Origin: Seison nebaliae
Lineage: Eukaryota; Rotifera; Pararotatoria; Seisonacea; Seisonidae
Direction of reading: 5' to 3'
Assembly: GCA_023231475.1 (NCBI GenBank)
Contig: JALJEE010002960.1
Span: 1-61,577, forward strand
Length of the DNA stretch: 61,577 nucleotides
Each line of letters opens with the position of its first letter. The stretch's first letter is position 1. The notes under the pieces are model-generated. The model saw only the letters and a program-made list of their open reading frames with translations, ran no database searches and was not told where the DNA came from. Position numbers and translations under genes: made by a program. Below are positions 38,315-47,589 of this stretch, piece by piece.

Positions 38315-39131
38315 ACTCATTAAGTTTCATCTTCTCCTTATCTCTATTATTCTCTTCGATCGATCGTTGTTTCCGTCGAATCTGCGTCGTCCAATTCTCA
38401 ATAAATTCCCGATATTGTAACGTTATCTCTTCTCCATCCAACAACTCCAATTTAGGACAACTGATGGTCATTCGTTCTTTATATTTCGGTTTCTTAACTA
38501 CTTCGTTATCTGTACAATCCAATTCTTCCAATCGACTGAATTGCGAGACACAATTCATCAAATCTTTCACATCACTCAAACAATTGGATGTTAACGAAAG
38601 ATTTTTCAAATTATAAAATATTGTGATATTTGTCTCCGTTAAATTTGTAAGGTTGTTTCCTGATAAATTTAACACTGTCAACATATCTAATTGCACTGTC
38701 GATATATCCACAAAAATTGAATCGAATTTCTCCATTTTTTGCGATTCCATGAACAATTCCCTCAAATCTTCACATGGACGCAAATTTTCGATAAGGGAAA
38801 TTTGATTCTCTCCGATATTTAAACGTCGCAACTGTCGTAGGTTTGACAGATGATCAATTTCACTAATATCATTATTTTGCACATTCAATTCGATTAAGTT
38901 GGGAGCGAAATCTAATCCTTCCAAAGTAGTCAAATTGTTGTTGTACAAATAAATAACCGTTAGGGAAGCGAATTTCGGTTTAATATCGATACCGGTAATC
39001 TTCCGATTATTTAATTGTAAATGTGTGATTTTGGTGAATGGTGTTTTGGGTTTAGGGATTTTCAATCTCGAAGTGCTCTTCTTTGACGAATTGGTTATCT
39101 TATCAACATAATCTATATTTAATATTGTCAT
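38292..39131 (-). CDS. PPP1R42: PPP1R42 (LRRC67)-like leucine-rich-repeat protein
   Basis: Single open frame of 279 residues from ATG 39131-39129. Seven or so SDS22-type repeats run from ITHLQLNNRKITGI through VIYLYNNNLTTLEGL, ELNVQNNDISEI, RRLNIGENQISLI, LRELFMESQ, LTVLNLSGNNLTNL and KNLSLTSNCLSDV to the LRR cap KKPKYKERMTISCPKLELLDGEEIT. The LRELFMESQ step and the cap closely match PPP1R42, a testis and centrosome-linked regulator of protein phosphatase 1. A basic coiled tail follows. It converges on Ly6 copy B and overlaps its coding end by 23 bp. Confidence 0.82.
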   Translation of the reverse strand: MTILNIDYVDKITNSSKKSTSRLKIPKPKTPFTKITHLQLNNRKITGIDIKPKFASLTVIYLYNNNLTTLEGLDFAPNLIELNVQNNDISEIDHLSNLRQLRRLNIGENQISLIENLRPCEDLRELFMESQKMEKFDSIFVDISTVQLDMLTVLNLSGNNLTNLTETNITIFYNLKNLSLTSNCLSDVKDLMNCVSQFSRLEELDCTDNEVVKKPKYKERMTISCPKLELLDGEEITLQYREFIENWTTQIRRKQRSIEENNRDKEKMKLNEFIHVSNW

Positions 39132-39407
39132 ATTTTTATTGATTATGATTGACTCATAAGTTATTACGATAGTTACTTAAAATTATAATTAATTTGTCTA
39201 ATATTCTTTAGTGTAATATTCTAAAATTTTTGATATTCAAAATTTTGGCTTGTTCTTTTTATGAGCTGAAGTTTTAAATCTTTATTTCATTAAAATAATA
39301 TTTAAAAATCTCCCATATTAATTTCATATTAAGAGAGAAGAAACTATGGTAATTTCTAAGAAACCTAACCTGTTTGTGTTCGATTGTGCTACTTCTGGAA
39401 TTTAGCT

Positions 39408-40368
39408 ATGTCTGCTGGCGCATTGCCACCACCGAAGATAATAGCTTTAAGAAGTGACGATTTAAAATCGAGGAAGTCCCATATCGATTCTAATACTTTT
39501 ATTGAAATTCGTCATGGTTAGTCAAAAACATAGTTTTTTCTTGTTAAATCTTTTCTTTTAGCTCACTTAGCTGCCAAAATTTACTTCACCACTAATGGAA
39601 GTACACCGTCATTAGAAAATTTGAAAACTTATCGACATAAAATTTCGGCAACGAACGAATATGTTGGAGCATTTCGATTGGAACCGGGAAAGCGGGTGGT
39701 TAAGGTGTTCGCTGTTGCCCCCGGAGAACGAAGAATAAGTAAAGTAATCTCGAAATATTTTTATGTTGAAGATTATTTGAATGAAAAATCTTCGAAATCG
39801 AATTCGTCCTCTAGTTCTCGTCGAACTAGTATCCGCAGTTATTCCACAGATGATGAGTTTCTCCATGACTATAAGAGTGAGAGGTTCATATTTTCGATTC
39901 GATTTATTTCTTTCATTCGTATTTCGAATTCATTCAAACGAAAACTTATCAATTTTAAAGAAATGAAATTAAAAATTTCCATAATACTAACGAATTATTA
40001 ACACCACAACCGTCCGAGAATGGGACGATCATTAACATTCAATCTCCTACTCCTATTGAATTCGTACATGATCCGAATCTATCAATAAACAGTTTCGATT
40101 CATTTTTTTCTAAGATAATCTCCATTTTCTAGCTAATAATGTCAATGAATCTCCATTACCACCAAGTAGTCTAAGTCAGATAAATTATTCGGGTACTCAA
40201 ATTAATTGTTGGGGAATAAAACCGGACTTACCTAACGGAACGTATCCGCATCCGATGGAAAACGGATTGGATGATTTAAAAGAACAGGCGAGTAGAACAT
40301 CATTTTCTAAAATGCAAAGTAATAAACATTATGGGACATATCCACGTTCAATCCTAAAACGACAATGA
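39408..40368 (+). CDS. DZANK1: DZANK1 N-terminal-domain-like protein
   Basis: Four exons: 39408-39516, 39562-39883, 39961-40091, 40133-40368 (265 residues). The start MSAGALPPPKIIALR..., then IDSNTFIEI, KIYFTTNGSTP, and KVFAVAPGERRISKVISKYFYVEDY match the N-terminal domain of DZANK1 (MTAGS...PQIIPLR...IYYTLDGSKP), a beta domain like the C-terminal cap of hexosaminidases. DZANK1 acts with Ninl in cilium assembly and transport. The expected double zinc ribbons and ankyrin repeats do not follow: the frame ends after ILKRQ at TGA 40366-40368. A sequence resembling another conserved DZANK1 segment starts 115 bp downstream as a separate frame (next entry). No donor in the last exon joins the two in phase. 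Confidence 0.75.
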
Positions 40369-40482
40369 CATTTTTTTTTGTCGAAAGAAAATTTTTGATA
40401 AATATTTTACTTTATCCTTATCGTATTGAGTTTAATAAAATCATTCTGCTTTTAATCATCTTCTAAAAAATAGAAAAGAAAT

Positions 40483-41111
40483 ATGCACAATAGAAAGGAG
40501 AAATCGATTGAATGTGATCTGAATGATATGAGAACGAAACCGCTAAACTCAATTGATTGGACGAAAACAGAATTAATGACAAAACAATCCAATGGTCAAG
40601 GTAACAACGATTCCTTTGTTAATCATTCCTTTAATTCTTAATTTCCTTCTAGGTGACTTAAAGGAACAAATTGAACATTTATGTTATCAACTCTATTTAT
40701 ATTCGTTAAGAAATCCAGCTTTTCGTCAACAATTCACCAAATCTCGATTAACAAATGTTAAAATAAATCTCCTATTAATTGTATTTCAATTATTTTATTC
40801 AGATCGTAACTGGAAAAGCAGAAAATGGTGAAAATGATGTGAAAGTTCAATTGACATTTGCAATTCCACCGGAAGATCGGAAAATCGTACCACAACGTAC
40901 CAAGACACCTGCAGAGAAACCTTATGTGAAATCACGTGAGACTTCACCAGAAGAAAAAGTTGGGAAAAGTATCTTGAAGACAAAACGATTCTTGCCACCT
41001 CAAAAAGAAATAATTAGAGATCCGAAACCAATCAAACCGAATCCAAAACATCCAGATTTGTTAATCGAAGAAGAAATTGTTAGAAATTTGTACAACAATA
41101 TTTTCCCATGA
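40483..41111 (+). CDS. DZANK1 middle-segment-like module (separate gene, or N-terminus of the annexin)
   Basis: Exons 40483-40600, 40653-40756, 40803-41111 (176 residues to TGA 41109-41111). LKEQIEHLCYQLYLYSLRNP followed by AFRQQF...IVTGKAENGENDVKVQLTF lines up with the helical segment of DZANK1 that precedes its ankyrin repeats ([20 protein letters not shown]). A proline- and lysine-rich tail follows. An AG acceptor lies 9 bp before the ATG (40471-40473). At the end there are two readings. Either the frame stops at 41111, or the 44-bp interval 41079-41122 (GTT...TAG, typical intron size) is removed and the frame runs on in phase into the annexin, giving a fusion of about 877 residues. The sequence alone cannot decide. 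Confidence 0.6.
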
Positions 41112-41134
41112 AACATTTATAGAATCGTGGAACT

Positions 41135-43907
41135 ATGATCCCTTGTCCCAATTTCGATGTTGATAACGATTGTGAATTGTTGAGAGCAGCCACTAAAGGT
41201 ATTGGAACAGATGAAATGACAATTATTAGTATTTTAGGAAATCGATCGATGGAGCAACGATTACAAATCTGTCAAACTTATAAACAGATGTGGGGCAATG
41301 TTTGATGTTTCATTTTAATTTCATAAATAAAATTATTTACAGGATTTAAGACATCATTTAGAGAGCGATCTATCTGGTGATTTCAAAACGATTATTGTCA
41401 ATTGTTTGTTCAATCCCGTAGTCTATGATTGTCTGGAATTGAATGAAGCGATTAAAGGATTGGGTACTAACGAGAATACGTTAATAGAAATTATTTGTTC
41501 TAGAACTAATTTCCGATTGAAACAAATCAAACGAGTCTACAAAAACGGTTCTTCTTCCACCAAGTTTTTTTAGGTTAACAACTTTTGTACTAGAACACAA
41601 AAGGACAATTGAGGACGATATTAGAAATGATACGTCGAGACATTTCCGTAAATTGTTAATGTCGCTATTACAAGCAAATCGGCCAGAACCAGAATTAGAA
41701 GAGACAGAAACGGATTCGATGAGTTTCCGGAATGATAATCCGGAAGCAAATCGAAAGAAATCTGGAAAAATACCATTGGTTAAACGAATCAAATTGGACA
41801 GAGTTCTAGTAAGAAAAGATGCCGAGGCATTACATCGTGCAGGTGAATTGAAGAAAATGGGAACGGATGAAACGAGATTTAACGTCATTTTATGTTCAAA
41901 GAGGTTTCTTTCAAAATAATTTTTTTGAATTCTCATTTTCTTGAAGTTACGCTCATCTTCGAGCAGTTTTCAAAGAATATGAGAATGTGGCAAAAAAAAC
42001 GATCGAGGAATCGATTAAAGACGAAATGTCTGGAGATCTTAAGAATGGGATGCTTTCCATCAGTTAACATTCTCATAAATTCTCACTAATTCTAATATGG
42101 TCATTAAAGTTAGTTGTATAAGAAATCGACCAAAATTCTTCGCAAAACAATTGATGAAAGCAATGAAAGGAGCTGGAACTGACGAGAGAACAATTTCCCG
42201 AATTCTCTTATCTCGTTCTGAAGTCGATTTGCAACTGATTAAAAAAGAATTCCATAAATTAACAGGAAACTCTTTACAGAAATGGTTGACGGTTAATAAA
42301 TGTCAATTTTTCAATCGAATTTCAATCAAAAAAATTCTAGGAAGATATATCAGGAGATTATCTGAAATTTGCTTTGGAACTAATTAAAGAACCGAATGAA
42401 AGAGATTTCCACATTGTATCTACGAAAAAGAAGAAAGGTTAATTTTCTATTAATTTTTTGAGTAAATTCATTTAAATAGAATCGAAGAAAGATATTCAAT
42501 TGAATGAGAAATTAAGAGCATTGCAACCTGAAGATATCGAAGAAGATTTAGAAGAAATCGTCTATGAAGTTCTTCAATCGATTTCTGAAATTTATTTTTA
42601 AAATTTATTTTAAAATTTATTTCCGATTTGAATTTAAAGGAAACTCCATCAGTTCCATATGAAAGAGGAGAGACTCAGCGAGATTGTGAAAAGTTGTATA
42701 AAGCAATGAAAGGATTCGGAACTGATGAGAAAGCGATAATTTCAGTCATCTGTAAACGAACACCTGAACAGCGAATGAAGATCAAAGAAACATACCAACA
42801 AATGTTTGGGAAAGTTATATTGGAATTTTCTTTAGAAAAAAACTATTTTAATTTTATTTCTTTTCCAGAATTTAATAAAACATTTAGAGAGTGAAATCAG
42901 TGGTCATTTTGAAGACGTTATTGTGGGATTGTTGAGAGATCCGATCGAATATCAATGTCATTGTTTGAAGAAAGCGATGAAAGGGGCTGGAACTGACGAG
43001 GATTGTTTAACGGAAATTATTGCCGGTAGTTCGTCAAGTCAATTGGAGATGATCAAAGAAAAATATGAAGAATGTTTTCTTTACTTTCTTTCGTAAAACA
43101 TGAAAATTTGGAAATATCCTATAGTGTTCGGTAAATCGTTAGAGAAAGATGTTAAAAGTGATACATCTGGAGATTATCGTCGAGTTCTCGTTTCGTTGTT
43201 AGCGAGCAGTCGACCAAATAACACGAGAATACATCTCAAAAAATGTTTCAATGATGCGGCTGCTTTGTACAAGGCAGGACTACATCAATTAGGTACAGAT
43301 GAATCTAAATTCAACCAAATACTATGTAGCCGAAGGTTTTTTTTTGAATTTTCTTCCTTAGGTCCTATTTTATTATTTGATTAGTAATTCGGAATTACGA
43401 CAAATATTTCAAGAATATGAAAGAATTGCAAAGGAACCACTAGTCAATTCATTGAAAAAAGAGACTTCGGGTGATTTCCGATCTACATTAATTTCTATCG
43501 GTTAAACTTAAGAATATTATAAAATAAAATTATCTATTAAATTTATACTATTATATAGTTAATTGTATTCAAGATAGACAACGATATTTCGCGGAATTAT
43601 TATATAAAACTATGAAAGTTAAATAATATGTTACCTTATTTATCTGTTATTGTTTGATGAACAGGGTGTTGGAACGAAAGATCGACAGTTGGTGAGAATC
43701 TGTGTTTCTCGGTGCGATATCGATATGGTGGAAATTAAAAAAGAATTTGAAGATTGTTTCGGGAAATCAATGGGGAAAATGATTTATGTTACATATTTTT
43801 GATGTCCATCATATTTTAAACTTCTCTCATTTCAGGACGATATATCAGGCGATTACCGACGGTCCATCTTAACAATAACTGGAGAAGAACATTTGAATAA
43901 AAAATAA
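41135..43907 (+). CDS. Eight-repeat (octad) annexin
   Basis: Fourteen exons: 41135-41299, 41343-41547, 41594-41903, 41947-42062, 42110-42291, 42341-42437, 42480-42568, 42640-42813, 42869-43073, 43125-43335, 43385-43500, 43559-43617, 43665-43787, 43836-43907 (707 residues). Eight annexin repeats can be counted by their Ca2+ loops: KGIGTDE, KGLGTNE, KKMGTDE, KGAGTDE, then [21 protein letters not shown] and KGVGTKD. Repeats 3 and 7 share the atypical x-x-x-GTDE form, and repeats 4 and 8 follow an (I/V)SCIRNR or VNCIQDR lead, so a four-repeat core was duplicated as in vertebrate annexin A6. Linkers of about 50 and 45 residues separate repeats 2/3 and 4/5. It should bind acidic membranes in a Ca2+-dependent way. 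ATG 41135 lies 12 bp after an AG acceptor; it may instead be internal to a fusion with the preceding module. Confidence 0.9.
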
Positions 43908-44129
43908 TCTTAAAAAACACTAAAATTACGATCCTATTATTTTTATTCAAATTTTGTTCAATAATTAATTTCAAATAATAAGAATTTTTCTTGCTTTTCT
44001 CAAATAACTTATTTTCACAATAATTAGGAAGATGGTGATGAAAACATAAAACCACCAAATTTCTGATCAGTATTGTTAACGTTTGTGAGACTAGTATGAA
44101 CAAAAGGACATTTAATTAAATTGAGACAT

Positions 44130-44211
44130 GCTGCGATGGCCGAGTGGTTAAGGCGTTGGACTTGAAATCCAATGGGGTCTCCCCGCGTAGGTTCAAATCC
44201 TGCTCGCAGCG
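44130..44211 (+). tRNA. tRNA-Ser(UGA), copy 1
   Basis: 82 nt, intronless. Acceptor stem GCTGCGA/TCGCAGC with discriminator G; anticodon loop CTTGAAA (anticodon TGA); long variable arm (GGGTCTCCCC region) typical of tRNA-Ser; B box GGTTCAAATCC. A T-rich Pol III stop follows (CTTTTTACTTTTTC). Confidence 0.97.
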
Positions 44212-44778
44212 TGCATTAAACTTTTTACTTTTTCTTATTGTCCGATACAATGGTTAGTATACAATTGAAACACTAACGTGAATTGTAAGAATTAATAGCT
44301 TATTCAAACTTTTTTCTTACATAGAAGACAAGTTCTAACAACCTGGAAACAAAATTTAGAATTTAGAAAATTAGGATATGTTTTTAAATATATTATTGTT
44401 TCTAACAACTCTAAACCTCGTAGTGTTCTTAGATTTTTAGTTTATCACTGTTTTATCGAGATATTTAGTAAAAAAAATTTTAAACTTTTAAACTTTTTAG
44501 ATTATTTTAACGAACATTTTGGAGAATTAATATCCACATCTTGGTGAATTACGTAAGTTACAAGCAGACACGAGAACAATGTCTAAAGTAATGATTAACG
44601 AACCAATTTTACTTATTCAATTTGTGATGATACTTATCCAAACAACATTTGTCCTGTAACGAAAATACATAAAATGTGAGATAGCCTGGTTGTAAGCTTT
44701 AATTAAGTTAAAGTGATATAGTTGTCTAAATTCTTATTCGTCATTTATATAAAAGGATATTATATGAACAACAGATAA
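44212..44778. other. Spacer between the two tRNA genes
   Basis: 567 bp. Its first about 30 bp, including the T-run terminator, are repeated after the second tRNA, so the duplicated unit included 3' flank. Nothing else seen. Confidence 0.6.
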
Positions 44779-44860
44779 GCTGCGATGGCCGAGTGGTTAA
44801 GGCGTTGGACTTGAAATCCAATGGGGTCTCCCCGCGTAGGTTCAAATCCTGCTCGCAGCG
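44779..44860 (+). tRNA. tRNA-Ser(UGA), copy 2
   Basis: Identical over all 82 nt to the copy at 44130, with the same 3' flank for about 30 bp and unrelated 5' flank. Confidence 0.97.
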
Positions 44861-45212
44861 TGCATTAAACTTTTTACTTTTTCTTATTATTCGATTATCT
44901 TATCGATTTTTTTTTTAATATAAATAATTCTGTTAAAATTTTTCAAGACAATAAAAATTGATTTTATGATATTTGAAAATTGAAAATTTGTTGTGAAATG
45001 ACGAAATTGGAAGATAAGAAAGATAATTTTTAAAAGAAAGAAATTTAAAGAACTTGAGATAAGTTAGCTTAGACTTCAATAAAATTTCAAAACACCTGGA
45101 ACTAAATGAAAATGTCTGATATTTTTAGGAGGGAAAATAATCGGTTGATGGTTTCAAGAAAAAGTAACGGTGAAATGGATAGATATTGTGAATATTGGTG
45201 AACGGAGAAAAA
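44861..45212. other. Spacer before PIG-A
   Basis: 352 bp, AT-rich, holding the Pol III terminator of tRNA copy 2 and the PIG-A promoter. No frame or repeat. Confidence 0.5.
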
Positions 45213-46856
45213 ATGAGAATTTGTATGGCAACTGATTTCTTCTATCCGAATGTCGGAGGTGTCGAAGGTCATGTCTATAATTTAGCTCAATGTTTATTGA
45301 AACAGGAGCATTATGTGATAATTCTAACTCATGCCTACGGTGATCGAAATGGTATTAGATGGATGGCGAACCATTTGAAAGTTTATTATATGCCATTTCC
45401 GGTTCTCATTAATGGCAATACCGTTCCGACGGTTTCTCTTTCAGTATCATCATTAATCCGTCATATAATGTTGAGGGAACGGATTGACATTGTTCATGGA
45501 CATGCGACATCATCAACCATTTGTCATGATAGTGTGATGGTTGCGAAATCGTTAAATTTACCTGTCGTCGTCACTGATCATTCTCTATTCAGTTTAAATG
45601 ATTTGGCGTCGATTCTTTTAAATCAAGTTGTCGAATGGACGTTGAAAGATGCAGATGCCGTTATTTGTGTATCTCATACGAATCGTGAGAACACTTGTCT
45701 TCGGGCAAAAGTTCCACCCGAAAAAATTTCTGTTATACCAAATGCTGTCGATTCCACTCGATTCCATCCGTTATGTCGAGCAAAATTGTTAAATCGACAT
45801 CAAATTAATTTGAGTAAATTATTGAAAGTGATGAGATATGATAGAGATAATTTATCTAAAATCCAAACGGAATTTCTCGATAACAATTGTTATTGTTCAC
45901 CATCTAGGAATCGTTCGTGTCCAATTCGACAATTGAATATTGGAGAAATGAAGAAAAATAATGAATTCAATTTAGAACGTTCGACATTATTCGAAAAGAA
46001 CGTTATTATTATTGTGGCATGTCGTTTAGCATATCGGAAAGGAATTGATCTTCTCGCTCTTGTTATTCCATCGATTTTAGAATGGAGTCGCAAAATTGGA
46101 ATTCATTTACAAATCATCATTGCTGGTGATGGACCGAAACGAGAGAAATTAGAACATGTGAGGAAACAATATTTGGAGAAATTGGAATTATTAATGAATA
46201 ATAACAATGAAGATGATGACGATCATTTATCAATCGATAATTGTATTCAGTTGGTAGGATGTTTGGATGAAATGCAAATTCGAACCGTCATGCAATATGG
46301 TGACATCTTTCTTAATACGTCATTAACTGAAGCATTCTGCACGGCAATAATCGAAGCTGCAGCTTCTGGATTATGGGTGGTGAGCACTCAAGTCGGTGGA
46401 GTACCAGAAGTATTACCATCAGATAATAACGGAAAAGAAACGCAAATGATGATTTTGGCAAAGCCGACAATGAACGGAATTCTACAGCAACTTCAACTGG
46501 CAATAACGAATGTGTTGGAAGAGAAAAAATTAATTCCAAAACGTATCACCGATTCTCATCATCTGATTTCGGATGTGTATTCATGGAGGGAAATGACCAA
46601 TCGAGTCAATCAAGTTTATAGGAGAACGATCGATAAGGAGATAAAACGAAAACTGTCAATGGGAAAATGGGAAATTCTCGTTCGACGTATAGTGGCAGCT
46701 GTTCGATGTGGACCGGTTATTGGACCGATTTTTGCATTTCTCATTATTGTGAATACTCTCATCATTTTTATGGATGATCAATTTTTCGTTCCATCGAAAT
46801 ATATCGATTATGTTCCGATCGATCAATCGAAAGAGAAACGAAAAAAAGAGAACTAA
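45213..46856 (+). CDS. PIGA: PIG-A, catalytic subunit of GPI-GlcNAc transferase
   Basis: Single exon, 547 residues, ATG at 45213 (MRICMATDFFYPNVGGVEGH). It belongs to GT4: the SDFFYPNxGGVE start, HAYGDRNGIRW, TDHSLF, VIPNAVDSTRFHP, ACRLAYRKGIDL, GDGPKREKLE and the E-x7-E motif in SLTEAFCTAIIEAAASG are all present. It transfers GlcNAc to phosphatidylinositol on the ER face, the first step of GPI anchors, which the window's Ly6 proteins would need. A C-terminal membrane helix (PVIGPIFAFLIIVNTLIIFM) anchors it. About 50 extra residues after FHP (about 200-260, Cys/Asn-rich) and an Asn/Asp run near 335 are insertions relative to human PIGA. No introns. Confidence 0.97.
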   Translation: MRICMATDFFYPNVGGVEGHVYNLAQCLLKQEHYVIILTHAYGDRNGIRWMANHLKVYYMPFPVLINGNTVPTVSLSVSSLIRHIMLRERIDIVHGHATSSTICHDSVMVAKSLNLPVVVTDHSLFSLNDLASILLNQVVEWTLKDADAVICVSHTNRENTCLRAKVPPEKISVIPNAVDSTRFHPLCRAKLLNRHQINLSKLLKVMRYDRDNLSKIQTEFLDNNCYCSPSRNRSCPIRQLNIGEMKKNNEFNLERSTLFEKNVIIIVACRLAYRKGIDLLALVIPSILEWSRKIGIHLQIIIAGDGPKREKLEHVRKQYLEKLELLMNNNNEDDDDHLSIDNCIQLVGCLDEMQIRTVMQYGDIFLNTSLTEAFCTAIIEAAASGLWVVSTQVGGVPEVLPSDNNGKETQMMILAKPTMNGILQQLQLAITNVLEEKKLIPKRITDSHHLISDVYSWREMTNRVNQVYRRTIDKEIKRKLSMGKWEILVRRIVAAVRCGPVIGPIFAFLIIVNTLIIFMDDQFFVPSKYIDYVPIDQSKEKRKKEN

Positions 46857-47307
46857 TGATGAGAAAAAAAATAATGTGATAATCAATGGAGAATTTATCA
46901 ATTAATAATCAATTGATCAATTTTATCTTTCTCATCAAATTCCAGAAATTTCCAATCAATGAAATGTGATACTGACGGATTTAAAAGAATTCTTTCCAAC
47001 ATTCCAAATATGAAAGTGACATTCGAGTGAAGAGAAAGATCATTTTTGTAAATTTATAAGTCTATCATTTAAAACTATACTGATGGTAACGGTGATGATG
47101 ATGATGAGTTGTAATTGGAATAAATATATCTGATAAAAATAGAGAAACTTATATTGTTGTATGGAAAATTAAAAAATATTTTACAAATACAAAATTTTAT
47201 CAATTGTATTACGGGTAACAGATGGATATGTAGTCTGATGATATTGATTACCGGTTCAGATGGAAATTAATTGTTTATGGTATAAAGAGAACATGAAGAA
47301 AAATTTT
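46857..47307. other. Convergent intergenic region
   Basis: 451 bp between the stops of PIG-A and the Q/N-rich gene. AT-rich with TGA/TGG-type simple sequence (GATGATGATG near 47095). No gene. Confidence 0.5.
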
Positions 47308-47544
47308 CTATCGAATTCCATAATATGGTTGTCCGATATTATTATTCTGATATTGTTGTTCTTTTTCCTTTTGTTGTTGCTGTGGCGATGAATAATGATT
47401 ATTATAATACTGTTGTTGTTGTTGTTGTTGTTGTTTAGGAGTATTATACTGTGGTTCTTTTTGTTTGGAAATATTATAATATTGTTGTTGATGATGATTA
47501 TGGTTATTTGAATAGTGTGGTTGTTGATTATTTGAATAATGTTC

Positions 47545-47589
<45 letters not shown>

